DNA from: Prevotella sp. UBA1104
GTDB lineage: Bacteria; Bacteroidota; Bacteroidia; Bacteroidales; Bacteroidaceae
Direction: 5' to 3'
Length of the DNA stretch: 20,026 nt
Assembly: GCA_002314055.1 (NCBI GenBank)
Contig: DCBP01000063.1
Location: 1-20,026 of the forward strand
Part shown: positions 6,847-13,280 of the stretch, in pieces
Numbering within the stretch: position 1 is the first letter of the stretch
How the letters are laid out: each line of letters begins with the position of its first letter
Made by a program: the position numbers and the translations under genes
Notes under the pieces: model-generated
Seen by the model: only the letters and a program-made list of their open reading frames with translations
What the model was told of the DNA's origin: nothing
Databases searched by the model: none

Positions 6847-7854
6847 ATGAACAAACGATTGACAGAAAATCTGAGTTCGGCATACTTCGAGGCTATGAAC
6901 CGCCTTAACTCTAAGAAGTCAAGGAAGCGCATCGTGGCATACGTGGAGAGCTATGATGATGTGTTCTTCTGGCGCACCGTGCTCAGTCGCTTTGAGGATG
7001 ACACTCGATATTTCGAGGTGATGCTCCCTTCTCACAAAACGTTGGAAAGGGGGAAAAAATCGGTACTTATGAACTTGCTTGCCGGAAACGTGGGCGGCAG
7101 TATGATAGCCTGTGTCGATGCCGACTACGACTATCTCATCAATGGTGCCACACCAACGTCGCGCACCATAATTTCCAACCCCTATGTGCTCCACACTTAT
7201 GCTTATGCCATAGAGAATCTGCAGTGTTATGCTCCGTCGCTGCATAATGTCTGTGTGATGGTAACGCTCAACGATCACAGTATCTTCGATTTCCAGAATT
7301 TCCTCCAGGAATTTAGTCAGGCGATATTTCCCCTCTTTGTTTGGTCTATATGGCATTACCGGCGTAGTATCTACGGTGAGTTTACTATAACCGACTTCAA
7401 TCGCATTGCCGAGATTGGAGGCTTTTCTTTATACAATCCGCAGACGGCAATCGACAACCTTCGGCGTAAGGTTCGCAACAAGGTGAATTTCCTTCAGCAT
7501 CGCCATCCCGATGCCAAGCAGTCGTGGCTTGAATTGAAAAATGAGCTTATCGGGATGGGTGTGACTCCGGATTCCACATATCTTTATATTCAAGGACACC
7601 ATCTGTTTAACAAGATAGTTTTGCCTATAATTAATAAAGTTTGTAGTCGGCTCGTTCAGGAGCGTGAAGACGAGATCCGCCGACAGGCGGTACACGACAC
7701 GCAGCGCCGCAACGAACTCTCCTGCTACACCAACAGTATTCAGGATATCTCGCAGATGCTGAAAAAAAATATGGGATATATGGAGTCGGAACCGTTCAGA
7801 AGAATCCAAGAGGATGTGGAGAAGATGCTGAAGCCAAACACGCAACAGCCATAG
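6847..7854 (+). CDS. DUF4435 protein, TOPRIM-like putative nuclease effector (AriB-like)
   Basis: The 335-aa protein begins its conserved core with AYVESYDDVFFW (31-42). Glu34 is in the position of the TOPRIM catalytic glutamate, and CVDADYDYL (89-97) supplies the D-x-D pair (Asp91/Asp93). AYAIENLQC (120-127 region) matches the conserved T..Y.IEN block of DUF4435. The C-terminal half is basic and helical, with no domain I recognise. DUF4435 is the family of AriB, the nuclease toxin of PARIS, which is held and released by the ATPase AriA. The gene sits 23 nt downstream of an ATPase gene and has its own strong ribosome site. That the pair is a defence or toxin-antitoxin-like unit is inferred; it could also be a Bacteroidales housekeeping pair of unknown role. 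Confidence 0.82.
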   Translation: MNKRLTENLSSAYFEAMNRLNSKKSRKRIVAYVESYDDVFFWRTVLSRFEDDTRYFEVMLPSHKTLERGKKSVLMNLLAGNVGGSMIACVDADYDYLINGATPTSRTIISNPYVLHTYAYAIENLQCYAPSLHNVCVMVTLNDHSIFDFQNFLQEFSQAIFPLFVWSIWHYRRSIYGEFTITDFNRIAEIGGFSLYNPQTAIDNLRRKVRNKVNFLQHRHPDAKQSWLELKNELIGMGVTPDSTYLYIQGHHLFNKIVLPIINKVCSRLVQEREDEIRRQAVHDTQRRNELSCYTNSIQDISQMLKKNMGYMESEPFRRIQEDVEKMLKPNTQQP

Positions 7855-7861
7855 CCCCACC

Positions 7862-7909
7862 CCCGCGCCGCTCTTTGAGCGGCTTCCCCCTCCCCAAAGG
7901 AGAGGGGAG
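7862..7909. repeat. GC-rich double hairpin after the DUF4435 gene
   Basis: GCCGCTC-TTT-GAGCGGC (7867-7883) is a perfect 7-bp stem with a 3-nt loop. It is followed by an imperfect C-tract/G-tract hairpin (about 7886-7907). The C-rich start CCCCACCCCCGC and this pairing look like a dispersed Bacteroidales intergenic repeat. It may also stop transcription from the upstream pair, although no T-tract follows directly. Confidence 0.5.
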
Positions 7910-7936
7910 TGATTACTCTTGTTGGTTCGTTCTATT

Positions 7937-8003
7937 TGTCCTATCAGTCTTGTTTGTCCTATCAGTCTTGTTTGTCCTATCAGTTTTATTAGTCTTATTT
8001 GTC
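7937..8003. repeat. 18-bp tandem repeat, about 3.5 copies
   Basis: The unit TGTCCTATCAGTCTTGTT occurs exactly at 7937-7954 and 7955-7972, with a diverged copy at 7973-7990 (TGTCCTATCAGTTTTATT) and a partial copy after it. The period is a multiple of three, so every frame stays open and encodes repetitive Val/Leu/Phe or Thr/Asn/Lys/Asp peptides. These are not genes. Copy number could vary between strains. The repeat lies between the defence-like pair and fabI. Confidence 0.8.
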
Positions 8004-8016
8004 CCATTTCTTCCTC

Positions 8017-8054
8017 TTTTTCTTGCACACTCTCCCGAGTTTGTGCAAGAAAAA
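8017..8054. repeat. Inverted repeat with a 13-bp stem
   Basis: TTTTTCTTGCACA (8017-8029) pairs exactly with TGTGCAAGAAAAA (8042-8054) around 12 nt, part of which (CTC/GAG) can pair further. The T-tract is on the 5' side and the A-tract on the 3' side of both strands, so the intrinsic-terminator signature is lacking. It may be a protein site or part of the fabI upstream region. Confidence 0.6.
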
Positions 8055-8096
8055 CAATAATAACGTCTTAAATGAACTGATTTTTGCACAGAAATG

Positions 8097-8126
8097 TTTG
8101 TAGATGTGCAAAAAGTTATACCTTTG
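8097..8126 (+). promoter_or_regulatory. fabI promoter (-33 TTTG, -7 TACCTTTG)
   Basis: TTTG at 8097-8100 and TACCTTTG at 8119-8126 are separated by 18 bp, close to the Bacteroidetes consensus spacing. This is the best complete promoter in the window. Transcription would start near 8133, giving a 5' leader of about 120 nt before the fabI ATG. Confidence 0.7.
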
Positions 8127-8255
8127 CACCGCTTTTTCTGAAATAAGATTGTAACAGGACAGCCTTTTTCAAACAATAGAAACAAGCCGTTTATGGCTCA
8201 AAACAAGAAGCGGAATAATAGAATAAAATCAAAACATTATAACAACAAGAAAATT

Positions 8256-9116
8256 ATGTCTTATAATTTATTAAAAGGAAAGCGCGGTATTATCTTCGGC
8301 GCATTGAATGACGCATCGATTGCGTGGAAAGTTGCAGAACGCGTTGTAGAGGAAGGCGCACAGATTGTATTGACAAACACAGCGGTGGCTTGCCGTATGG
8401 GTACAATCGACGAACTCGCAAAGAAAACCGGCGCTACTATCATCCCTGCCGACGCTACATCGGTTGAGGACTTGACAAATCTCTTCGAGGAGGCTCAGAA
8501 GGCTCTCGGTGGAAAAATCGATTTCGTGCTCCACTCTTGTGCAATGAGTGTTAACATGCGTAAGAAGCGCACGTATGATGATCTGGATTATTCTTTCCTC
8601 AACAAGACTCTCGATATTTCGGCTATCTCGTTCCACAAGATGCTGCAGGCTGCAAAGAAGCTCGACGCCCTGAGCGACGGTGCTTCTGTTCTGGCTCTTA
8701 CATACATCGCATCCCACCGCACATTCTTCGGCTACAACGATATGGCTGACGCTAAGTCGCTGCTCGAGTCTATCGCCCGCAGCTTCGGTTATATCTATGG
8801 CCGTGAGAAGCACGTGCGTATCAACACCATCTCGCAGTCGCCTACCTTTACCACTGCCGGTAGCGGTATCAAGGGATTCGACGGACTGTATGACTTCTCC
8901 GACCGCATGTCGCCTCTGGGCAACGCCAGTGCCGATGAGTGTGCCGACTACTGTGTGGTTATGTTCTCCGACCTCACAAAGAAGGTTACCATGCAGACTC
9001 TCTTCCACGACGGTGGATTCTCAAGCATGGGTATGTCGCTGCGCGGTATGACACAGTATAACAAGTCGTTTATCGACGAGAACCGCGACGAGAACGGTAA
9101 CATTATCTACGGATAA
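8256..9116 (+). CDS. fabI: Enoyl-[acyl-carrier-protein] reductase (NADH), FabI
   Basis: The enzyme performs the last reduction of each fatty-acid elongation cycle, turning enoyl-ACP into acyl-ACP in the cytosol. The 286-aa protein is an atypical short-chain dehydrogenase: the nucleotide-binding segment GIIFGALNDASIAWKVA (11-27), Tyr150, and the catalytic pair Tyr160 and Lys167 in YNDMADAK, spaced as in E. coli Y146/Y156/K163. The substrate-loop region reads SQSPTFTTAGSGIKGF rather than the E. coli AGPIRTLAASGIKDF. In the active-site strand LHSCAMS, the residue matching E. coli Gly93, a triclosan-resistance position, is Ala96. The start at 8256 is chosen because the fold begins at MSYNLLKGKR; a longer reading from 8193 adds 21 Lys/Asn-rich residues not found in the family. 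The gene is monocistronic. Confidence 0.95.
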   Translation: MSYNLLKGKRGIIFGALNDASIAWKVAERVVEEGAQIVLTNTAVACRMGTIDELAKKTGATIIPADATSVEDLTNLFEEAQKALGGKIDFVLHSCAMSVNMRKKRTYDDLDYSFLNKTLDISAISFHKMLQAAKKLDALSDGASVLALTYIASHRTFFGYNDMADAKSLLESIARSFGYIYGREKHVRINTISQSPTFTTAGSGIKGFDGLYDFSDRMSPLGNASADECADYCVVMFSDLTKKVTMQTLFHDGGFSSMGMSLRGMTQYNKSFIDENRDENGNIIYG

Positions 9117-9145
9117 TTTTTTTTATTCTATAAATACATAAAATA

Positions 9146-9191
9146 CTTCACCTGGAGCGTAATGTGTTGCCACATATCGTTTGAGGTGAAG
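9146..9191. terminator. Possible hairpin terminator between fabI and ogt
   Basis: CTTCACCT (9146-9153) pairs with AGGTGAAG (9184-9191), and ATGTG/CACAT (9162-9166, 9171-9175) forms an inner stem. The two flanking genes converge here. There is no long T-tract, so the assignment is tentative. Confidence 0.4.
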
Positions 9192-9195
9192 GATT

Positions 9196-9762
9196 TTAAG
9201 TATGTGAGATATTAAGAAATAGATTATTTCCAGAAGTATTTCTTTCAATCCCCAGCAGTATCTTTTTCGCTTCCAGTCCACCGGCAAACCCAGTCAGGGA
9301 ATTGTCTGATCCAACAACACGATGGCATGGTATTATGATGCTCATGCCGTTGGCTCCTACAGCCTGAGCCACAGCCCTGACACCCTTCAAGTTGTTCACC
9401 CTCATGGCTATTTCCTTATAGCTCCTTGTCTCGCCGTATGGAATTTCGAGCAGTGCCCTCCATACCGATTTCTGGAAATCCGTCCCCGTGAGCCGCAGCG
9501 GAATACTGAAAGTCTTGCGCCTTCCTGCAAAATATTCGTCGAGCTGCATCATCGTCTGTCGCAACACATCTGTTGGCTCCTCCTTGAACGTGGCGTTCAT
9601 CAATCTCTGGAGCCTGTTTTTGTTTCGTGTGGCACACGGCATCTCATTCCAGTCGCACAGACACAGTTCGCCATCCGTCGAGCCCAATATCATCTCGCCG
9701 CATGGGGAGTCGTAATACTGTAGGCAGACAGTTTGTTCCGATGTTTTTGTTGTTCTTTTCAT
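9196..9762 (-). CDS. ogt: Methylated-DNA--protein-cysteine S-methyltransferase
   Basis: This 188-aa suicide repair protein takes the alkyl group from O6-alkylguanine, and likely O4-alkylthymine, onto a cysteine. The active-site motif IIPCHRV is at 143-149, with Cys146 as acceptor. The helix-turn-helix part shows VWRALLEIPYGETRSYKEIA (100-119) and RAVAQAVGANGMSIIIPCHR (129-148), and the closing GGLEAKK.LL.(I/E)E element is present. The N-terminal ribonuclease-like domain (about 12-85) is shorter and divergent, as usual. The last 14 residues (about 175-188) extend past the conserved end. No Ada-type N-terminal regulatory domain is present, so ogt fits better than ada. The gene is single and convergent with fabI. 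Confidence 0.93.
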   Translation of the reverse strand: MKRTTKTSEQTVCLQYYDSPCGEMILGSTDGELCLCDWNEMPCATRNKNRLQRLMNATFKEEPTDVLRQTMMQLDEYFAGRRKTFSIPLRLTGTDFQKSVWRALLEIPYGETRSYKEIAMRVNNLKGVRAVAQAVGANGMSIIIPCHRVVGSDNSLTGFAGGLEAKKILLGIERNTSGNNLFLNISHT

Positions 9763-9914
9763 TTCGTCAGTAGGTATTGTTTTTTGAAGACAGCTTTTAA
9801 TGCTCTCCTCTTTGTTGTAGGTAATTATTTATCTTTAGCTAAGTTAAGGATAGAAAATGAACTATGCAAGAAAATGTGGCGAATATTTGACATTTTCATT
9901 TCTTTTCCTTTCCT

Positions 9915-9922
9915 TACTTTTG
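9915..9922 (+). promoter_or_regulatory. Promoter -7 box, TACTTTTG
   Basis: This matches TAnnTTTG and lies 31 bp before the ATG at 9946. A TTTG at 9886-9889 is 25 bp away, longer than usual for a -33 box. It suggests the small decayed gene was once, or still is, transcribed. Confidence 0.45.
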
Positions 9923-9945
9923 CAATATAATTATATCATAAGATT

Positions 9946-10194
9946 ATGGATATATCAGCGTTGCAAATAAGCCGATTGGCAGGTATATTGTCTGCTTTGT
10001 CTGTGGATGATATGTCATTGGCGGTGAAGTTTTTGAAAGAAAAGATTTCATTACGCTCAGACAGTGCGTCATGTATAGATACCTTTTCCTTACCTTTATA
10101 GCGTCAATCCGTAGAAGCCGGCAAAGGAATGCTGGTAAAGGAAACTGCGGATGACGTATTAATGGAAATGACGTTTGCTAACGTTTGCTTCTGA
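9946..10194 (+). pseudogene. Broken small gene, possibly a former antitoxin
   Basis: An ATG at 9946 opens 51 codons (MDISALQISRLAGILSALSV and on) ending at a TAG (10099-10101). The same frame then continues for 30 more protein-like codons (RQSVEAGKGMLVKETADDVL...) to a TGA at 10192-10194. Just before that, ACGTTTGCTA/ACGTTTGCTT (10171-10190) is a 10-bp duplication. Removing one copy joins the frame to a further open stretch running to about 10369. So one nonsense change and one frameshifting duplication seem to have broken a gene of about 80-140 codons. The SVEAGKG...ETADDVLMEM part resembles the C-terminus of RelB/YefM-like antitoxins, but this is weak, and no toxin gene is next to it. A living 51-aa protein is also possible. 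Confidence 0.4.
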
Positions 10195-10569
10195 TGCATT
10201 GTCTTTTGCTTTTTATTTTGTAAGAAAGATTTATATAGAATTTTTGTCCAACAAGAAGTCAAACACGTTCATTAAAACGATGCCGGCATCATTTTGGTAT
10301 TTTTTGATGATGTCGCCAGTGATGACGTATTTCATGAGACTGTCGATAGAGGCTAATAATCTTCACTAGTCTGTTATGACGTGAGCTGACTAATTCTTGC
10401 AGATATTTTTCTCTATTTATAATCATACTTGCGAAAGTATTTTTGCGGGTTTCCGCATTTTTCTTTCGTGGACTCATTCTATGATCAAAAGTGTCTGGAT
10501 GATTAATGCTTTCACATTACTTTCAAGTTGTATATGCATGGCATATCGTCTTATTTGAAAAATTCTTCG
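10195..10569. other. Gene-free stretch, probably decayed coding sequence
   Basis: No intact gene is convincing here. Two minus-strand fragments look partly protein-like: one starts at 10477 (MSPRKKNAETRKNTFASMII..., 62 aa). The other is in a second frame over about 10228-10362 (...YVITGDIIKKYQNDAGIVLM...). They would join only through a frameshift. Together with the broken gene at 9946-10194 this suggests a small region of gene decay. Confidence 0.3.
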
Positions 10570-10577
10570 TAAATTTG
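10570..10577 (+). promoter_or_regulatory. Promoter -7 box, TAAATTTG
   Basis: This matches TAnnTTTG and lies 26 bp before the acetyltransferase ATG at 10603. The nearest TTTG (10554-10557) is too close to be a -33 box. Confidence 0.5.
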
Positions 10578-10602
10578 CATACTGAATAAAAACCGGGACA
10601 AT

Positions 10603-11181
10603 ATGAAAACAGAATATCAGAAGATGCTTTCGGGCGAAGAGTATTATGCTTGCGACAGGGAATTGGTGGCGATGCTCAACCAGTGTAAGGATGAATGTTG
10701 GGAATATAACAATATCCGGCCTACGCTGATAAAGGAGCGGAACCTGAAGTTGCAGCAGATACTTGGCAAGAGCGACGGCGACACGTTTATAAACCAGCCG
10801 TTTCTCTGTGATTATGGCAAACATATAAGAGTGGGCAAGCGCTTCTTTGCAAATTTCAACTTTGTCGTGTTGGATGAGACATATGTTACCATTGGCGACG
10901 ATTGCTTTATTGGTCCCAATGTGAGTATCTATACGGCTTGTCACAGTATCGACCCAGTGGAGCGCAACTCGCGAAATGAATGGGCACGCCCTGTTACAAT
11001 AGGCAATAATGTATGGATTGGAGGTTCGGCGACGATACTCCCCGGAGTTACCATTGGCGACAATGTAACTATTGGTGCAGGCAGCGTTGTGGTAAAAGAC
11101 ATTCCGTCGAATGTAGTTGCTGTTGGCAATCCTGCTAAAGTGGTAAAAAGAATTGTTGCCCCTGATTTGAAACAAAATTAA
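10603..11181 (+). CDS. Sugar O-acetyltransferase, maltose/galactoside acetyltransferase type
   Basis: The cytosolic enzyme should transfer acetyl from acetyl-CoA to a sugar hydroxyl. Of 192 aa, residues 3-55 form the Mac-type helical N-terminus (KMLSGEEYYACDRELV). The rest is a left-handed beta-helix of hexapeptide repeats (for example VTIGDD, VTIGNN, VTIGDN, VTIGAG). His114 in TACHSIDP is the catalytic histidine, and GNPAKVVKR closes the coil as in Maa and LacA. The true acceptor is unknown; these enzymes often act on non-metabolised sugars. The gene is single, with a -7 box 26 bp upstream and a strong terminator downstream. Its last nine codons and stop region are part of a 27-bp direct duplication. 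Confidence 0.92.
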   Translation: MKTEYQKMLSGEEYYACDRELVAMLNQCKDECWEYNNIRPTLIKERNLKLQQILGKSDGDTFINQPFLCDYGKHIRVGKRFFANFNFVVLDETYVTIGDDCFIGPNVSIYTACHSIDPVERNSRNEWARPVTIGNNVWIGGSATILPGVTIGDNVTIGAGSVVVKDIPSNVVAVGNPAKVVKRIVAPDLKQN

Positions 11182-11210
11182 CTAATTGTTGCCCCTGATT
11201 TGAAACAAAA
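11151..11210. repeat. 27-bp direct duplication at the acetyltransferase 3' end
   Basis: Positions 11151-11177 and 11184-11210 are identical over 27 bp (AATTGTTGCCCCTGATTTGA...), with a 6-bp spacer that contains the stop codon. The first copy encodes the C-terminal IVAPDLKQ residues. The second lies in the 3' untranslated region. This looks like a recent replication-slippage duplication. Confidence 0.85.
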
Positions 11211-11253
11211 AAAAACGTATATTTACAGCAGAATAGCGAATTTCTATAGAGCA

Positions 11254-11300
11254 AAAAACAGAGGACAGGAAACAACTGCTGTTTCCTGTCCTCTGTTTTT
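11254..11300. terminator. Strong bidirectional terminator
   Basis: A perfect 20-bp stem (11254-11273 with 11281-11300) closes a 7-nt loop. One side begins with an A-tract and the other ends with a T-tract, so it works on both strands. It separates the acetyltransferase (+) and ABM-fold (-) genes. Confidence 0.92.
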
Positions 11301-11360
11301 CCTCTTTATTAGCCCTTGAATTATGAAGATATAAATCCGAAAGTTTATTGAAGATTTAAT

Positions 11361-11657
11361 TTATCCGGCAACGGTGAAGATGCGAATCTCCGGGTCTGCC
11401 TGGAAATATGGCGAGAGACCCTTTGCCACGTCGTCCTTGAACATGTCTGACTCAAGATAAGCTGCAGCATGCTCTGCTGAGTCGAAACCGTGGAGCACCT
11501 GAACGTCTTCGTCGCGAACAAGCAGACTCTTTGTCAGTGCTCCTTCGATAGTGTCGAGGAACGGCTGGCGATAATCGAAATAAACCTTTGCGGCACTCTG
11601 GCGATCGCTCTCCTTAATCTTCATCGTTATCTGAAGATATGCATTTACCTTTTCCAT
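11361..11657 (-). CDS. Small ABM-fold (dimeric alpha/beta barrel) protein
   Basis: The 98-aa cytosolic protein resembles the antibiotic biosynthesis monooxygenase (ABM) superfamily. It has alternating strands and helices, with QVLHGFDSAEHAAAYLESDM (53-72) typical of the second strand-helix unit and a final strand EIRIFTVAG. Members include heme-degrading and quinol monooxygenases as well as stress proteins without known activity. I see no residues that settle which. The gene is divergent from the AraC-NifX fusion with about 216 bp between, so that regulator may control it. The start at 11657 (MEKVNAYLQ) follows an A-rich leader. Confidence 0.75.
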   Translation of the reverse strand: MEKVNAYLQITMKIKESDRQSAAKVYFDYRQPFLDTIEGALTKSLLVRDEDVQVLHGFDSAEHAAAYLESDMFKDDVAKGLSPYFQADPEIRIFTVAG

Positions 11658-11702
11658 TTTTTCTTTCTTTGTTTATGTTATTAATGTTGCTTTTTACGGC
11701 TG

Positions 11703-11710
11703 CAAAATTA
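11703..11710 (-). promoter_or_regulatory. Promoter -7 box, TAATTTTG, for the ABM-fold gene
   Basis: This matches TAnnTTTG on the minus strand, 45 bp before the ATG. A TTTG at 11726-11729 (minus strand) is 15 bp upstream, somewhat close for a -33 box. Confidence 0.5.
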
Positions 11711-11751
11711 TATATATCCAATGGACAAAGCGTTGTAGTTTTTTGTGGCAG

Positions 11752-11831
11752 AATGGTAAATTCAGGAATGGCGTTACTTCCTTTCAGTATTTTAATGTAA
11801 TTTTGCCACGTAAAATACATTATTTACCATT
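11752..11831. promoter_or_regulatory. AraC upstream region: -7 box and spaced inverted repeat
   Basis: TAATTTTG at 11798-11805 matches the -7 consensus for the plus-strand AraC gene at 11874. It is bracketed by AATGGTAAA (11752-11760) and TTTACCATT (11823-11831), exact reverse complements about 60 bp apart. This could be a pair of regulator sites serving both divergent genes. Only symmetry supports this. Confidence 0.35.
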
Positions 11832-11873
11832 GTCGACACATTCGGATATCGACATACAAACGGCAGTAAGGCG

Positions 11874-13193
11874 ATGAGCAAAGACAACGTAAAGACATAT
11901 TCAATAGAGGAGGACAAACACTCGGGACTTGAACTCGAACTGCAGTTCATGCCACGTTTCTTCCTCGACAGTTGCGGTAATCCGATGCAGCCGCATACTC
12001 ATGAATTCTATCAGATAATATGGTTTCGACGGGGACACGGCACTCATATGGTTGATTTCGTTGACTATCCCGTAACCGACAACACTATCTTCTTTATCGC
12101 CCCGGGACAGATTCACGCCTTCGACCATAACACCGACTATAACGGGGTGGTGATCCATTTCAATGCCAGTTTTATGGCAGATGAGGATTCAAGCGAGAGT
12201 GTGTTCATAAAATATAATGTGTTCAATGCCTACGACTCTCTGCCGTTCTGCAAGATTACTGCCGACGAGGAGCTACGGCTGCTGAATATCGTAAGAGAAA
12301 TGAACCGCGAATATGCACTCACCGGTGCTTTTGCCCACAAAGACTACATGCAGTATCTGTTGCGCCTGTTCTTAATAAGAGTGCAGCGCAGCGGAGAAAG
12401 GAAGGAGATGCCTAAGCTGTATGTTACGAGTGTTGCCAACCGAACTTTCGTGCGCTTCCGCCAGTTGCTGGAACAGAATTACTGCAATGTTCATACCGTA
12501 CAGGAATATGCCGACCTACTCAATGTGTCGGCACGTACTCTGACAAAATACGTGCAGCAGAGTGCCCACCGCTCACCGTTGCAGATAATAAACGACCGCA
12601 TCGTGCTCGAAGCAAAGCGGCAGCTGCAGAATTCCATGATGAGCGTAAAGGAGATTGGCTATCAGCTGGGGTTCGAAGACCCGTCGTATTTCGTTAAATT
12701 CTTTAAGCGCATGACTGGCAAAATGCCCACTGAGCTGCGAAAGAAAACTTATGCCCCTCTGGGCAGTAAGACAAATTCAACTGAGAGCAATACAAATGAA
12801 GAGAATAATTCAAAAAACAAATTATATATGAAACAGAGAATTGCAATTCCAACAGCCGACGGCACATTGTTCCCACACTTTGGCAAAGCACCGCAAGTTA
12901 CAGTATTTGATATTGAAGACAACAAGATTGCCGACAAGCAAGTGTTTACTTCGCCAGAGCATGCTCATGGCGCAATGCCTCGCTTCTTGCAGGGGCTTGA
13001 CGTTACCGACGTGATATGTGGCGGTCTTGGAGCTGGAGCCGTGAAACTGCTCAGTGAGATGGATATCAAGATTCATGGCGGTGCACCGGCAATAGCCGTT
13101 GACGAAGTGTTGAAGAAATATCTCGACGGCACCATTGTATATGGCGACAGCTCATGCCATCATGATGCCTGCGACGGACATCATCATGAGTAG
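11874..13193 (+). CDS. AraC-family regulator fused to a NifX-like metal-cluster domain
   Basis: The 439-aa protein has three parts. Residues about 20-110 form a cupin sensor (PHTHEFYQIIWFRRG at 40-54, then IAPGQIH). Residues about 203-290 are an AraC DNA-binding domain (SARTLTKYVQQ, then IGYQLGFEDPSYFVKFFKRMTGKMPTELR). Residues 319-425 form a NifX/NifB-type dinitrogenase Fe-Mo-cofactor domain (MKQRIAIPTADGTLFPHFGK, GGLGAGAVKLL), ending in a Cys/His tail, SSCHHDACDGHHHE, that should bind metal. The 27-residue linker (292-318) is Asn/Ser/Lys-rich and its DNA is A-rich, like a gene leader. The NifX part begins with an in-frame ATG at 12828. The fusion may therefore come from loss of a stop between two genes, or be a metal-sensing regulator. 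Both domains are clear; the effector is unknown. Confidence 0.88.
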   Translation: MSKDNVKTYSIEEDKHSGLELELQFMPRFFLDSCGNPMQPHTHEFYQIIWFRRGHGTHMVDFVDYPVTDNTIFFIAPGQIHAFDHNTDYNGVVIHFNASFMADEDSSESVFIKYNVFNAYDSLPFCKITADEELRLLNIVREMNREYALTGAFAHKDYMQYLLRLFLIRVQRSGERKEMPKLYVTSVANRTFVRFRQLLEQNYCNVHTVQEYADLLNVSARTLTKYVQQSAHRSPLQIINDRIVLEAKRQLQNSMMSVKEIGYQLGFEDPSYFVKFFKRMTGKMPTELRKKTYAPLGSKTNSTESNTNEENNSKNKLYMKQRIAIPTADGTLFPHFGKAPQVTVFDIEDNKIADKQVFTSPEHAHGAMPRFLQGLDVTDVICGGLGAGAVKLLSEMDIKIHGGAPAIAVDEVLKKYLDGTIVYGDSSCHHDACDGHHHE

Positions 13194-13223
13194 AACAAAA
13201 TTGAATATCAAGATAAGAAACTA

Positions 13224-13271
13224 AAAAAATCGGGACAAGCTTGCAAGACTGTAAGCTTGTCCCGATTTTTT
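13224..13271. terminator. Strong bidirectional terminator
   Basis: A perfect 19-bp stem (13224-13242 with 13253-13271) closes a 10-nt loop, with an A-tract on one side and six Ts on the other. It separates the convergent AraC-NifX and aminopeptidase genes. Confidence 0.92.
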
Positions 13272-13280
13272 GTCAGTCCG

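Noticed and set aside
7937..8003. Possible CRISPR array
   Set aside because: Units are directly adjacent with no spacers, and no cas genes are present.
8017..8054. Intrinsic terminator
   Set aside because: The stem is strong, but both strands end in an A-tract rather than a T-tract after the stem.
7875..8185. Two open frames through the 18-bp tandem repeat
   Set aside because: They are open only because the period is a multiple of three. The peptides are simple repeats with no start signals.
8193..8255. Upstream start for FabI
   Set aside because: The extra 21 residues are Lys/Asn-rich and not part of the FabI fold. They read like an A-rich leader.
10289..10477. Minus-strand frame MSPRKKNAETRKNTFASMII (62 aa)
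   Set aside because: The start resembles small DNA-binding or mobilisation proteins, but the end is low-complexity His/Arg and no homologue is certain. It is noted only as possible gene decay.
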